64,000 nucleotides of DNA from contig QUBZ01000004.1 in assembly GCA_014338005.1 (NCBI GenBank), positions 19,612 through 83,611 of the forward strand, given 5' to 3'. Origin of the DNA: Chloroflexota bacterium. Its GTDB lineage: Bacteria; Chloroflexota; Anaerolineae; Aggregatilineales; Phototrophicaceae. The notes below the pieces were generated by a model. The model saw only the letters and a program-made list of their open reading frames with translations. It searched no databases and was not told where the DNA came from. Position numbers and translations under genes: made by a program. Below, in pieces: positions 31,633-40,225 of this stretch. How positions within the stretch are numbered: the first letter of the stretch is position 1; every line of letters starts with the position of its first letter.

Positions 31633-33405
31633 ATGTGGGTCTGGCAGTTTAACCCTTACGCAATTCCCCTTTTTGTCGGCAGCATCCCGGTTATCAGTTT
31701 TGCGCTGGTGGCCTGGCGGCATCGCTCCAACCGCGCGGCGCGGTTCTTTTTAGCTTTTGCGATGGGTGTCGCCGGTTTTATGCTCACTTATGCGCTCGAA
31801 CTGCTCTCCGCCACACTGCCGCTGATGCTGTTCTGGCTGCGGTTGGAGTATATTTTTTCGCTCAGCATCCCGGTCTTCTGGTTAATGTTCATACTGGCCT
31901 ACACCGGGCGCGACTCTTGGCTGATACCACGCCGCATCGCGCTGCTGTTCGCCGTACCAACGCTGCACCTGTTCGCCGTCTGGACGAATGACTATCACGG
32001 CCTTAATTGGGCAACTGTCGGCACACAAACCGTTGGAAACATCACGCTGTTCGCGCGCACGCACGGCTTGATGTTTTACATCGGCACGGCCTATCTCTAT
32101 GGAGTTATCCTGGCCGCAACCATCGTCATGGCGCTTTTTGTGGCCCGGTCGCCCAGCCTGTATCGCGGGCAGATCGCCTCGCTCATCCTGGGGGTGATTT
32201 TTTTCTGGTTGGGGAGTGTGCTGACCATCACCGGGCTGACGATTGTCCCCGAACTTGATCTGACGCCTTTCGGCGCTGCCCTGGCCTGCGTGCCGATTGC
32301 CTGGAGTTTATTCCACTACCGGCTGCTGGACATCGTGCCGGCGGCCCACAGCGCCATCGTTAATAACATGGCGGACGCTGTGATCGTGATTGACAGCCAC
32401 AACCGGCTGATCGCCCTGAACCCGGCGGCGGAAAATCTGCTTGATGCGCGGGCGGCGCGGTTCATCGGCCAGCCGGTAGAGTGCATCTTCGCCGATAATC
32501 TCGATCTTGTCGAGCGTTATCGAGACGTTCAGGAAACACAGGGTGAGATGGTGTTCGGCGCGGGGGGAGATCAACGCTTCTACGACTTACGCATTTCGCC
32601 GTTCCACAACCGCCGGGGCGAAACAACGGGGCGCATCGTCGTGCTGCGCGATGTCACGCGCTCCCGGCAGGCCGAAGCGATGATTCGCCGCTATGCCACC
32701 GAACTGGAAGAACGCAACAACGAACTCGATGCTTTCGGCCACACCATCGCCCACGATTTAAAAGCGCCGCTCGCCACCATTCAGGGTTACGCCGACATCA
32801 TGCTTGAATTTGACAGCGAAAACCTGAACCCACAGGTTCACCAGTACATTCAGAATATCCGGCGATCTTCGGTCAAGATGATGGAAATGGTGAACGAACT
32901 GCTGCAATTGGCAAACGTGCGCGAGATCGGCTCGGTTGTTACCCCCGTTGAGATGACCTCGGTCGCCAATGCCGCCGCCGACCGCTTCCAGGATGAAATT
33001 AAAAACCGGGGCATCCAGATGAACATCATGCCCGCCATGCCGCCGGCGTTGGGCCACGCGCTGTGGCTGGAAGAGGTGTTCGCCAATCTCATCAGCAACG
33101 CGATCAAATACATTGGCAAAGATAATCCCGCCCCGTGCATCACTATCCGGGGCAGGAAAGAAGCTGATGGCGTGATTTACGAAGTGCAGGACAACGGCCT
33201 GGGCATCGCGCCGCAAGACCAGGAGCAGCTGTTCAAGATGTTCGCGCGTTTTCATCAGGGCGAAGCCAGCGGCCTGGGGCTGGGGCTGTCTATCTGCCTG
33301 CGGATCGTCAAACGCTTGAACGGGCGTGTCGGCGTGGAAAGCCGCCCAGGTGAAGGCAGCACCTTCTGGTTTAAGCTGCCGGCCCCTGCCGAAGCCGCCG
33401 ATTAG
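31633..33405 (+). CDS. Histidine kinase with 7TM sensor and PAS domain
   Basis: 590 residues. Seven membrane segments at about 8-230 resemble the N-terminal 7TM sensor region of bacterial kinases. A PAS domain follows at about 240-345 (AVIVIDSHNRLIALNPAAENLL), then a HisKA helix with His374 in HTIAHDLKAPLATIQGY, and an HATPase domain (NLISNAIKYI, VQDNGLGI, GLGLGLSICLRIVKRLNG). It autophosphorylates and would pass phosphate to a response regulator, but none is adjacent. ATG at 31633 is preferred to the TTG two codons earlier. The stop overlaps convergent proC by 4 bp. Confidence 0.9.
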   Translation: MWVWQFNPYAIPLFVGSIPVISFALVAWRHRSNRAARFFLAFAMGVAGFMLTYALELLSATLPLMLFWLRLEYIFSLSIPVFWLMFILAYTGRDSWLIPRRIALLFAVPTLHLFAVWTNDYHGLNWATVGTQTVGNITLFARTHGLMFYIGTAYLYGVILAATIVMALFVARSPSLYRGQIASLILGVIFFWLGSVLTITGLTIVPELDLTPFGAALACVPIAWSLFHYRLLDIVPAAHSAIVNNMADAVIVIDSHNRLIALNPAAENLLDARAARFIGQPVECIFADNLDLVERYRDVQETQGEMVFGAGGDQRFYDLRISPFHNRRGETTGRIVVLRDVTRSRQAEAMIRRYATELEERNNELDAFGHTIAHDLKAPLATIQGYADIMLEFDSENLNPQVHQYIQNIRRSSVKMMEMVNELLQLANVREIGSVVTPVEMTSVANAAADRFQDEIKNRGIQMNIMPAMPPALGHALWLEEVFANLISNAIKYIGKDNPAPCITIRGRKEADGVIYEVQDNGLGIAPQDQEQLFKMFARFHQGEASGLGLGLSICLRIVKRLNGRVGVESRPGEGSTFWFKLPAPAEAAD

Positions 33406-34259
33406 CGGTCGCCATCCAGCTTGTCGGGGTTGCGGCCTTTTTCGCCGCCGCCCAGCGCCACCGACCGCTGATAAGCTGCCCACACCGCCCGCGAAATTAC
33501 CGTCCGCAGGCCGCCTTTTTCCAGATGGTAAATCGCCTCCGCCGACGTGCCGCCGGGACTCGTTACCTGGTTGCGGAGTTCCGCCGGGTGCAGCCCGGAA
33601 GCGGCGGCGTACTCAATTGAGCCGCGCATGGTTTGCAGCACCAACCGCTGTGCGTCCCGCCGGGAAAACCCCATATGCACACCGGCATCAATCAGCGCCT
33701 CCATAAACAAGAAGATGTAGGCCGGCCCTGTGCCGCTGAGCGCCGTCGCCATATCCAGATAACGCTCGTCATCCACGTAAATCTGCTCGCCGAACGCGCC
33801 CAACAGGGCTTCGGCCTGCTGCCGCTGCTGGTGCGCTACTTCCGGCGTGGCCGTCCAGACCGTAATGCCCTGCCCGATCTGCGCCGGGGTATTCGGCATC
33901 GCGCGCACAACGCTGGCGTTCGCCACGCCGTCGGCAATCGTGCGGATTTTCGCCCCGGCGATGATGCTCAGGATCAGCTTGGCAGAATGCGCCCCACGCC
34001 GCACGACCGGCATCACTTCCTGAAGCACCTGCGGTTTGACCGACAGTACCAGCAGGTCGGCGGCTTCGGCGGCTTCGTTATTATCGGTGGTAAAGCGCAC
34101 GCCGTATTTACTGCCTAGTTCGCGCCCCCTGGACTCCAGCGGGTCGGCGGCGATGATCTGCTCCGGGCGTACCAGCTCTTTGTTGAGCAAACCCTGAATC
34201 ATGGCTTCGCCCATCACACCGCTGCCGATGAAGGAAATGATGATGTTCTGAAATGGCAT
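33402..34259 (-). CDS. proC: Pyrroline-5-carboxylate reductase
   Basis: Last step of proline synthesis, reducing pyrroline-5-carboxylate with NAD(P)H. About 285 residues. The N-terminal Rossmann motif is FIGSGVMGEAMIQGLL, and the C-terminal family signature reads ATALSGTGPAYIFLFMEALIDAGV. LRNQVTSPGGTSAEAIYHLEKGGLR is also conserved. ATG at 34259 is chosen because AGGG is nine nucleotides upstream; an ATG two codons earlier is too close to it. Confidence 0.95.
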   Translation of the reverse strand: MPFQNIIISFIGSGVMGEAMIQGLLNKELVRPEQIIAADPLESRGRELGSKYGVRFTTDNNEAAEAADLLVLSVKPQVLQEVMPVVRRGAHSAKLILSIIAGAKIRTIADGVANASVVRAMPNTPAQIGQGITVWTATPEVAHQQRQQAEALLGAFGEQIYVDDERYLDMATALSGTGPAYIFLFMEALIDAGVHMGFSRRDAQRLVLQTMRGSIEYAAASGLHPAELRNQVTSPGGTSAEAIYHLEKGGLRTVISRAVWAAYQRSVALGGGEKGRNPDKLDGDR

Positions 34260-34282
34260 GAGCATATTCCCTTTTTGTAATC

Positions 34283-34415
34283 AACCGCCAAGAGCCAAGA
34301 GATTTATCGAATGATGAGGGTTTTATCTTCGATCATAAAACGAAAACCACAGTCCAAAGACGACTTCATGATTTCTTGGCCCTTTTCTTTTGGCGTCCTC
34401 GGCGTCTTGGTGGTT
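34283..34415. repeat. MITE-like intergenic element with terminal inverted repeats
   Basis: The 133-bp stretch between proC and the racemase gene starts with AACCGCCAAGAGCCAAGA (34283-34300). Its right end, at 34415, reads as the complement AACCACCAAGACGCCGAGG. The interior is AT-richer than the flanks and has a hairpin GTTTTAT (34320-34326)/ATAAAAC (34335-34341). It has no coding capacity. A miniature mobile element or processed intergenic repeat is likely. The hairpin could also end transcription. Confidence 0.5.
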
Positions 34416-34431
34416 CGACTTTTCCTGAAGC

Positions 34432-35586
34432 CTAATGCCGGTACGGCGTTTCGTCCTGCCACCGCGTCCAGGCCGCTTCGACGCGCTCCATCTGCACTTC
34501 GACGCCGATGCCCGGCCCGGTCGGCACGCTAAGGGTGCTGTTCGCGCCCAGCACAAACGGCGGCTCGGTGATGTCCGGGTCATAGTAGCGGTCGGTGGCG
34601 GAAATATCACACGGCAGCGTCACACCCGGCAGCGAGGCAAACGCGACGTTCGCCGCCCGCCCGACGCCGGTTTCCAGCAGGCCGCCAATCCACAGCGGTA
34701 GGTTGTTCTCGACGCAGATTTTGTAGATTTCCAGGCTTTCGGTGTAACCGCTCACCCGCGCCGGTTTGAGGTTCAAAATCCGGCACGCGCCCAGTTCCAG
34801 CGCCAGACGCAAATCATTGGCCGAGTGAATGCTTTCATCCAGGCAGATCGGCGTTTGAAGCTGCGGCTGTAGTTTGCTGTGTTCGTAGATGTCATCATAC
34901 CCCAACGGCTGCTCGATCATCAGCAGATTGAACTCATCTAACTGCTTCAGATGATCGGCATCCGCCAGCGTATAGGCGCTGTTGGCGTCCAGCATCATCA
35001 CGATGTCGGGATAGACCGCCCGCACGCCGCGCGCCAGTTCCACGTCCCAGCCGGGTTTAATCTTCAGCTTGATGCGCCCGTATCCCTGCTTCAACCGTTT
35101 TTCGATGATTTGCAGCGTGGCTTCAACGCTCGGCTGGATGCCGATGCTGACACCAACCGTCGCATAACCGCGCGGCGCATGGCCGGGCGGCAGATGCGCG
35201 GCGAAGGCCTGCGCCAGGGATATGGTGTTGGCTTTCGCCAGTGCATCCCACACGGCGGCCTCAACAGCGTGTTTCGCCAGGGGATGCCCGCGCGTTCCGG
35301 CCAGCAGCGCCGGCACTTCGGTGGCGCTGGAAAGACGTTTGCCCAACAGCGCCGGAACAAGGAACTCACTTAGGATGTGCAGGGATGTCCCAACCGTTTC
35401 GTAGCTGTAGCCGGGGCGCGTTTCCGCCGAACTTTCTCCCCAGCCGACGAAACCTTCATCGGTTTCCAGCCGCACCAGAATGCAGGCTTTAAACGGTTCT
35501 TCGCCAAAGCTGGTTCGCAGCTTTTCGACCAAGGTCATGGCAATCGGATACAAATTAATGGATTTTACGGTGATCGAACGCATCAT
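34432..35586 (-). CDS. Enolase-superfamily racemase/synthase (N-succinylamino-acid racemase or MenC)
   Basis: 384 residues. Muconate-lactonising subgroup: KxK acid/base pair at Lys173/Lys175 (RIKLKIKPG), metal ligands Asp200 (MLDANSAY), Glu225 (MIEQPL) and Asp250 (CLDES), and the second base Lys274 (NLKPARVSG). This family includes o-succinylbenzoate synthase and N-succinylamino-acid racemase. No menaquinone genes are near, but a GNAT N-acyltransferase follows in cis, the arrangement reported for the D-to-L amino-acid conversion pathway, so racemase is favoured. ATG at 35586 (or 35583) follows AGTGAGG. Confidence 0.85.
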   Translation of the reverse strand: MMRSITVKSINLYPIAMTLVEKLRTSFGEEPFKACILVRLETDEGFVGWGESSAETRPGYSYETVGTSLHILSEFLVPALLGKRLSSATEVPALLAGTRGHPLAKHAVEAAVWDALAKANTISLAQAFAAHLPPGHAPRGYATVGVSIGIQPSVEATLQIIEKRLKQGYGRIKLKIKPGWDVELARGVRAVYPDIVMMLDANSAYTLADADHLKQLDEFNLLMIEQPLGYDDIYEHSKLQPQLQTPICLDESIHSANDLRLALELGACRILNLKPARVSGYTESLEIYKICVENNLPLWIGGLLETGVGRAANVAFASLPGVTLPCDISATDRYYDPDITEPPFVLGANSTLSVPTGPGIGVEVQMERVEAAWTRWQDETPYRH

Positions 35587-35602
35587 TAGCCTCACTTAAT
35601 GT

Positions 35603-35626
35603 GGAGATGGGTTTAAAAACCCGTCC
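35603..35626. repeat. Dispersed hairpin repeat, copy 2
   Basis: GATGGGTTT (35606-35614) pairs with AAACCCGTC (35617-35625), 2-nt loop, same core as 27158-27183. Again located in a short spacer inside a minus-strand operon. Confidence 0.55.
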
Positions 35627-35637
35627 GCTGCTCTCAA

Positions 35638-36543
35638 TTAATTCCGGCTGAAGTCTACCTGCTCGAACTGGCGCGTATTGGTCTGGCTGAGCAGATAAAA
35701 TGCGCGTTCGCGGCCTTCATGGGCTTCGCGCAAAAAGTCAGTGGCGACAAAACCCATCCCCAGCAGCGTTTTAAACACCTGACGAATGTGCAAGCGCCAC
35801 TCCTGCGCCAGCGCCGGGTCGCGTTCTGCCAGAGTTTCGTACTGCGTGGGGATTTCCACCAGCGCCAGCGTTCCATCCGGTCGAGCAAGGATGTCCGAAG
35901 GCCGGGGCAGGCCATCCATCCCGGCGGTCGTCGGGTTGGTAATGCGTGTCTCTGCGTCAAGGTACTGGCGCAGGGTTAGATCACCACGCTTGCCGCTGAT
36001 TCGTTCCTCCACGCGCCGGTTCGTCACCCACCATTCCACCTGCAAGCGGTCGGACGATCCCAGCCGCGCCAGGCCGCCGGCAGCGGACGTGCCGTAATAA
36101 TCTTCCAGATAGCGGTAGCTGATGCCGCCCAGCTTGCGAATATTGAGGTGCGCGTTCGTCGCCAGCAAGGGGTCGAACGTCCACACCACCAGACGAACGC
36201 CCTGCCGCATCGCCACCCGGCGCTGTTCCAGTTTCAGCCGGTAGCCGATGCCCTGCCCGCGATATTCCGGCAGGATAACCATACGTTTCGACACGATTTG
36301 TAAATTCGCCATCGCCGGGCGGCTGCTTTCCTCCATATTCGTACCCAGGAAGCCGACCAGCACCCCGACCATTTTTTCATCGTCGAAAGCCGCCAGAACA
36401 TGCCCGCCGTTATTCGCCAGCGAAAACAGCATATGCGCCGGAATCACCGACTCAAGGTCGCGCCCCCAGTAGATTTTTTGCAGCTCAACGGCTGCGCGCA
36501 GATCATCAAGCGCCAACAGCGGTCTGATTTCGATTGAACCCAT
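35638..36543 (-). CDS. GNAT-family N-acyltransferase (COG3375-like), predicted amino-acid succinyltransferase
   Basis: 301 residues. An N-terminal GNAT fold has the acyl-CoA loop VILPEYRGQGIGYRLKLEQR (motif A). The large C-terminal half (residues about 150-300) is typical of the COG3375 group. Homologues stand beside N-succinylamino-acid racemases and are proposed to succinylate D-amino acids. ATG at 36543 is set by AGGAG six nucleotides upstream. A frame 47 codons longer reads back into the neighbour and is rejected. The third pathway enzyme, a desuccinylase, is not in the window. Confidence 0.82.
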   Translation of the reverse strand: MGSIEIRPLLALDDLRAAVELQKIYWGRDLESVIPAHMLFSLANNGGHVLAAFDDEKMVGVLVGFLGTNMEESSRPAMANLQIVSKRMVILPEYRGQGIGYRLKLEQRRVAMRQGVRLVVWTFDPLLATNAHLNIRKLGGISYRYLEDYYGTSAAGGLARLGSSDRLQVEWWVTNRRVEERISGKRGDLTLRQYLDAETRITNPTTAGMDGLPRPSDILARPDGTLALVEIPTQYETLAERDPALAQEWRLHIRQVFKTLLGMGFVATDFLREAHEGRERAFYLLSQTNTRQFEQVDFSRN

Positions 36544-36550
36544 ACGACTC

Positions 36551-37498
36551 CTAAATCCCTCTCGGACGCCGCCGCAGCACATAACGCAGCATCGGCCACC
36601 CATAACGTCGTCCCGGCATGTATGTGAGCAGTGTATCTTCAAAACGGCGCGGTCGAATATTAAAGTAATTAAATGTGTTACCAAGCTGAGCGGCTCGATT
36701 GGTCGCCAGCAGGTCTAACCACTGGGCCGTCAGCAGCGAGCGCGGAAAGACGCGGCTGTAAACCGCCGTCAGCGCCCGCAGCAGGTACGGCGGCACCGCC
36801 AGCACCAGACGGCGCGCCCGCGAGACGCGCATCACGGTGCGAATCAGGTCTTCCAGGGTGATATATTCCGGCCCGCCGATTTCAAGCGTGGTATCCACCG
36901 TATCAATCAGGTCTAAACTGCGAACAATGGCCTCAACCAGATCGCCAATATACAATGGGTGCAGCACCACTTCGCCGCGCCCCGGCATCAGAAAAACGAA
37001 CGGATTCGAGCGCAGCATCATGGCAATATGGTTGACGAAAGCATCATCCTCTCCGAACACCACACCGGAGCGAATGATGGTATAGGCCAGCCCACTGGAA
37101 CGCACCTGTTCCTCAACCTGCCCTTTAATCCGCATTAGCGTGTAACCGGACGACGAGGAAGCCCCCAGATGGCTGATGATGATAATCCGCCCTACACGCG
37201 CTGCCCGCGCCGCAGCGATGAGGTTGCGCGTACCTACGACCTCAATTCGCTCCAGGTCGCGCGGGCGTCCCCACCACTGGCCGCTTTCCAGGTGAATGAT
37301 GGTATAAACCCCGGTCGCCGCTTTAAAAAGCACCTCTTCATCCAGCAAATTCCCTGTTATAATCTCCACTGGCTGCGGCCAGGGTAGGTTTTTCTGTTTA
37401 TCCTCGGAAAGCAAACACCGCACCCGGTGGCCTTCGGATAACAAGCGGCTCACCAGATGCCTGCCGATAAAACCTGTCGCGCCAGTCACCAGAATCAT
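36551..37498 (-). CDS. NAD(P)-binding SDR, NDUFA9/Ycf39-like
   Basis: 315 residues. N-terminal TGATGFIGRHLVSRLL nucleotide motif; residues near IIIISHLGASSSSGY and MRIKGQVEEQV replace the classical YxxxK triad, as in the atypical SDR group that includes complex-I subunit NDUFA9. The C-terminus is basic (RYVLRRRPRGI) with a hydrophobic segment near 245-262, so it may associate with membranes. It starts the minus-strand run leading to the GNAT and racemase genes, 7 nt apart. Confidence 0.8.
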   Translation of the reverse strand: MILVTGATGFIGRHLVSRLLSEGHRVRCLLSEDKQKNLPWPQPVEIITGNLLDEEVLFKAATGVYTIIHLESGQWWGRPRDLERIEVVGTRNLIAAARAARVGRIIIISHLGASSSSGYTLMRIKGQVEEQVRSSGLAYTIIRSGVVFGEDDAFVNHIAMMLRSNPFVFLMPGRGEVVLHPLYIGDLVEAIVRSLDLIDTVDTTLEIGGPEYITLEDLIRTVMRVSRARRLVLAVPPYLLRALTAVYSRVFPRSLLTAQWLDLLATNRAAQLGNTFNYFNIRPRRFEDTLLTYMPGRRYGWPMLRYVLRRRPRGI

Positions 37499-37521
37499 TA
37501 ACCACCCCTTCGTTGTAGAGC

Positions 37522-37550
37522 ATTATAACATCAGGCTGTTGGGGTTAAAA
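37522..37550 (-). promoter_or_regulatory. Promoter of the SDR-GNAT-racemase operon
   Basis: Minus-strand extended -10 TGTTATAAT (hexamer 37522-37527) with TTTTAA at 37545-37550 after 17 bp. Transcription would start about 17 nt before the SDR ATG, leaving a very short leader. Confidence 0.65.
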
Positions 37551-37581
37551 TACCAGCAACTCTCGACCGGATAAGGGGTTA

Positions 37582-37610
37582 TTGAGTGTAAATTCCAGTC
37601 GCAATATAAC
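37582..37610 (+). promoter_or_regulatory. Promoter of fabF-fabH
   Basis: TTGAGT (37582-37587), 17-bp spacer, TATAAC (37605-37610), about 45 nt upstream of the fabF GTG. Confidence 0.65.
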
Positions 37611-37654
37611 ACAGTCAACGCGGTTTGCCAGAGCGCCGCGTAGTGGAGGAAATT

Positions 37655-38911
37655 GTGGATAGGCGTCGCGTCGTCATAACCGGAATGGGCATCATCTGCC
37701 CAACAGGGAATAACCCGGAAGAAGCCTGGGCGAATGCCGCCGCAGGCAAAACCGGCATTGGCCGCATCACACGTTTTGATACCTCGCACCTTGAAAACCA
37801 TTTTGGCGGCGAGGTGAAAAACTTTGACCCCGAACAGGAATTAGGCCGCCGGGAAGCCCGCCGCACCGACCGTGTGACGCAGCTCGGCCTGTATGCCGCC
37901 CGGCAGGCGATGGAAGACTCCGGCCTGGTTGTTACCGATGAAAACCGCTACCACATCGGCGTAGTGATGGGCAGCGGCATTGGCGGCATCAGCTCGATTT
38001 TTGAGGGCATCAAATCGTTTATCGAAAAAGGCGCAAAAGCCGTCAGCCCCCTGCTCGTCCCGATGATGCTGCCGGACAGCCCATCCAGCAAGGTTTCGAT
38101 GACCTACGGCCTGCGCGGCCCGAACTTCGCCATTTCCACCGCCTGCGCCACCGGCAACAACTGCATCGGCGAAGCGACCGAGATCATCCGGCGCGGCGAC
38201 GCTAAAGCCATCCTGGCCGGCAGCACCGAGGCAGGTCTGGTAGATATCGCCATCGCCAGTTTTAATAACATGACGGCCATCTCGCGCAGGAACGAAGCCC
38301 CGGAAAAAGCCTCTCGCCCCTTCGACAGCGAGCGGGATGGTTTTGTCGTGGCGGAAGGCGCGGCGCTGTTGATGCTGGAAGACCTGGAACACGCCCAGGC
38401 GCGCGGCGCAAAAATTTATGCCGAAATACTGGGCTACGGCCACACTTCCGACGCTTATCATGTGACCGCCCCCCTCGAAACCGGCGAGGGCGCGGCCAGA
38501 GCCATCGAGCTGGCCCTGGACGATGCAGGGCTGACGCCGGAGCAGATTGACTACATCAATGCACACGGCACCAGCACGCCGCTTAACGACCGCAGCGAAA
38601 CCCTGGCGATCAAACAAGCGATGGGCGAGCAGGCCTACGAAATCCCGATCAGTTCAACTAAATCGGTGACTGGGCATTTAATGGGCGCGGCAGGCGCGGT
38701 CGAAGCCGTCTTTACCATCATGGCGATCCGCAGCAGTTTCGTACCCCCCACCGTTAACCTGGAAAACCCGGACCCGGACTGCGACCTGAATTATACGCCG
38801 CTCATTGGCGTCCCGCGTGAAATTAATATAGCAATGAGTAATTCGTTTGGTTTCGGTGGTCATAATGCCGTCGTGATATTCGGCAAATACCGGCAAAATG
38901 GACGCGCATAA
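37655..38911 (+). CDS. fabF: 3-oxoacyl-ACP synthase II
   Basis: Elongates acyl-ACP with malonyl-ACP in fatty-acid synthesis. 418 residues. Nucleophile Cys164 in STACATGNNC, His304 in NAHGTSTPLND and His341 in SVTGHLMGAAGA complete the Cys-His-His triad. The GTG start at 37655 is set by GGAGG five nucleotides upstream; the longer frame begins at a TTG without support. It overlaps fabH by 14 nt. No acpP, fabD or fabG is adjacent. Confidence 0.96.
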   Translation: MDRRRVVITGMGIICPTGNNPEEAWANAAAGKTGIGRITRFDTSHLENHFGGEVKNFDPEQELGRREARRTDRVTQLGLYAARQAMEDSGLVVTDENRYHIGVVMGSGIGGISSIFEGIKSFIEKGAKAVSPLLVPMMLPDSPSSKVSMTYGLRGPNFAISTACATGNNCIGEATEIIRRGDAKAILAGSTEAGLVDIAIASFNNMTAISRRNEAPEKASRPFDSERDGFVVAEGAALLMLEDLEHAQARGAKIYAEILGYGHTSDAYHVTAPLETGEGAARAIELALDDAGLTPEQIDYINAHGTSTPLNDRSETLAIKQAMGEQAYEIPISSTKSVTGHLMGAAGAVEAVFTIMAIRSSFVPPTVNLENPDPDCDLNYTPLIGVPREINIAMSNSFGFGGHNAVVIFGKYRQNGRA

Positions 38912-40127
38912 CGGCCAGAAGATTTACGCGCATATTGTTGGCTGGGGCATGGCCGTCCCGGACAGCGTGCTGACCAACGCGCACCTGGAAGCTATCGTTG
39001 AAACCAGCGACGAATGGATTCGCACGCGCACCGGCATTCGAGAGCGGCGCATCGCCAGCGAGCGCGACTCGACAACCAGCCTGGGGCTGAAGGCAGCGCA
39101 GCGCGCGCTGGATGTGGCCGACATGCAGCCGACCGAAATTGACCTTATTATCGTCGCTACCTCAACGCCGGAAAATATCTTTCCCAGCACCGCCAGCCTC
39201 ATCCAGCACTCATTAGGGGCTGTCAAAGCCGGGGCGTTCGACCTCAGCGCCGCCTGCTCCGGCTTTGTTTATGGGGTGGATATGGCCGCCCAGTCCATCA
39301 AATCCGGCAGCATCCAGAGCGCCCTGGTCATCGGTACAGAAACGATGACGCGCATCCTGGACTGGCAGGATCGCGGCACGTGCATTCTGTTTGGCGACGG
39401 GGCCGGCGCAGTCGTTTTACGCGCCAGCACGGTTGAGGGCGGCATCCTCTCGGCAGTTTTGCGTTCGGACGGCTCTGGCAGTGATATGCTTGGCCTGCCC
39501 ACCGTCGGCAGTGTGGACTTGCGTAACGCCTACAGCGCGGTGAACGGCGCGCGCCCCACAACCGGCCTGACCGCTCCTGAGCTTTCGCCTTCCCTCGCCG
39601 GTCAGATGCGCCTGTACAAAATGCACATGAACGGCGGTGAGGTGTTTAAGTTCGCCACCCGCGTCATCAACGAAAGCGTCCATCAGGCACTTGAAAAAGC
39701 CGGCCTGACAATAAACGACGTGTCGCTTATCGTTCCGCACCAGGCCAACCAGCGTATTATCCAGGCCGCCGCCCGCGCTTTAAAGGTGGATACCGACTTA
39801 TTTATGAGCAATCTGGATCGCTACGGCAACACCTCGGCGGCTTCGATCCCGATTGCGTTGTGTGAGGCCATCGAACAGGGGCGCGTGAGCGAAGGGCAGA
39901 ATGTCGTTTTCGTCGGCTTTGGCGGGGGCCTCACCTGGGCTTCGATGGTTGTGAAATGGACAGGCGCGCGTCCTCCCGAACCGGGCGCAACCACGCTGAT
40001 TAACCAGCAGCGCCGCCAGATCAGCTATCTGTTCGCCCGGTGGCAGATGCGGCTGCGGCGCTTCAGCCGCCGCTGGATGGGTTTATTCACTCGTTTCCTC
40101 CCGCGCCGCGGCAAAAACGGCGAATAG
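38898..40127 (+). CDS. fabH: 3-oxoacyl-ACP synthase III with insertion and basic C-terminal tail
   Basis: Starts fatty-acid synthesis by condensing acyl-CoA with malonyl-ACP. 409 residues against about 320-335 usual. The triad is intact: Cys120 (LSAACSGF), His281 (VPHQANQRI), Asn311 (DRYGNTSAAS). Two additions explain the length: a loop around 201-236 next to the acyl pocket, and a C-terminal extension from about 355, rich in Arg, Trp and Phe (RRQISYLFARWQMRLRRF). That tail could form an amphipathic helix on the membrane or bind acidic ACP. Co-translated with fabF. Confidence 0.95.
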   Translation: MDAHNGQKIYAHIVGWGMAVPDSVLTNAHLEAIVETSDEWIRTRTGIRERRIASERDSTTSLGLKAAQRALDVADMQPTEIDLIIVATSTPENIFPSTASLIQHSLGAVKAGAFDLSAACSGFVYGVDMAAQSIKSGSIQSALVIGTETMTRILDWQDRGTCILFGDGAGAVVLRASTVEGGILSAVLRSDGSGSDMLGLPTVGSVDLRNAYSAVNGARPTTGLTAPELSPSLAGQMRLYKMHMNGGEVFKFATRVINESVHQALEKAGLTINDVSLIVPHQANQRIIQAAARALKVDTDLFMSNLDRYGNTSAASIPIALCEAIEQGRVSEGQNVVFVGFGGGLTWASMVVKWTGARPPEPGATTLINQQRRQISYLFARWQMRLRRFSRRWMGLFTRFLPRRGKNGE

Positions 40128-40143
40128 TACCAGAGTACCACGA

Positions 40144-40225
40144 AACCTTTTCTCGCTTTTCCAGTCGTTATTGGCGTCACAGCCGAACACGGTTGGAATG
40201 GGTCATTTCATAAGGAGAAAAGGTT
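40144..40225 (+). promoter_or_regulatory. Leader RNA pairing that would mask a ribosome-binding site
   Basis: AACCTTTTCTC (40144-40154) is the exact complement of GAGAAAAGGTT (40215-40225). The right arm contains part of the AAGGAG Shine-Dalgarno (40212-40217) and ends directly before the ATG at 40226. Pairing across the 60-nt loop would hide the ribosome site, a possible translational switch. Confidence 0.45.

Noticed and set aside
35638..36684. Longer start for the GNAT gene
   Set aside because: The 47-codon extension runs into the upstream SDR gene and is Cys/Arg-rich; the ATG at 36543 has AGGAG at ideal distance.
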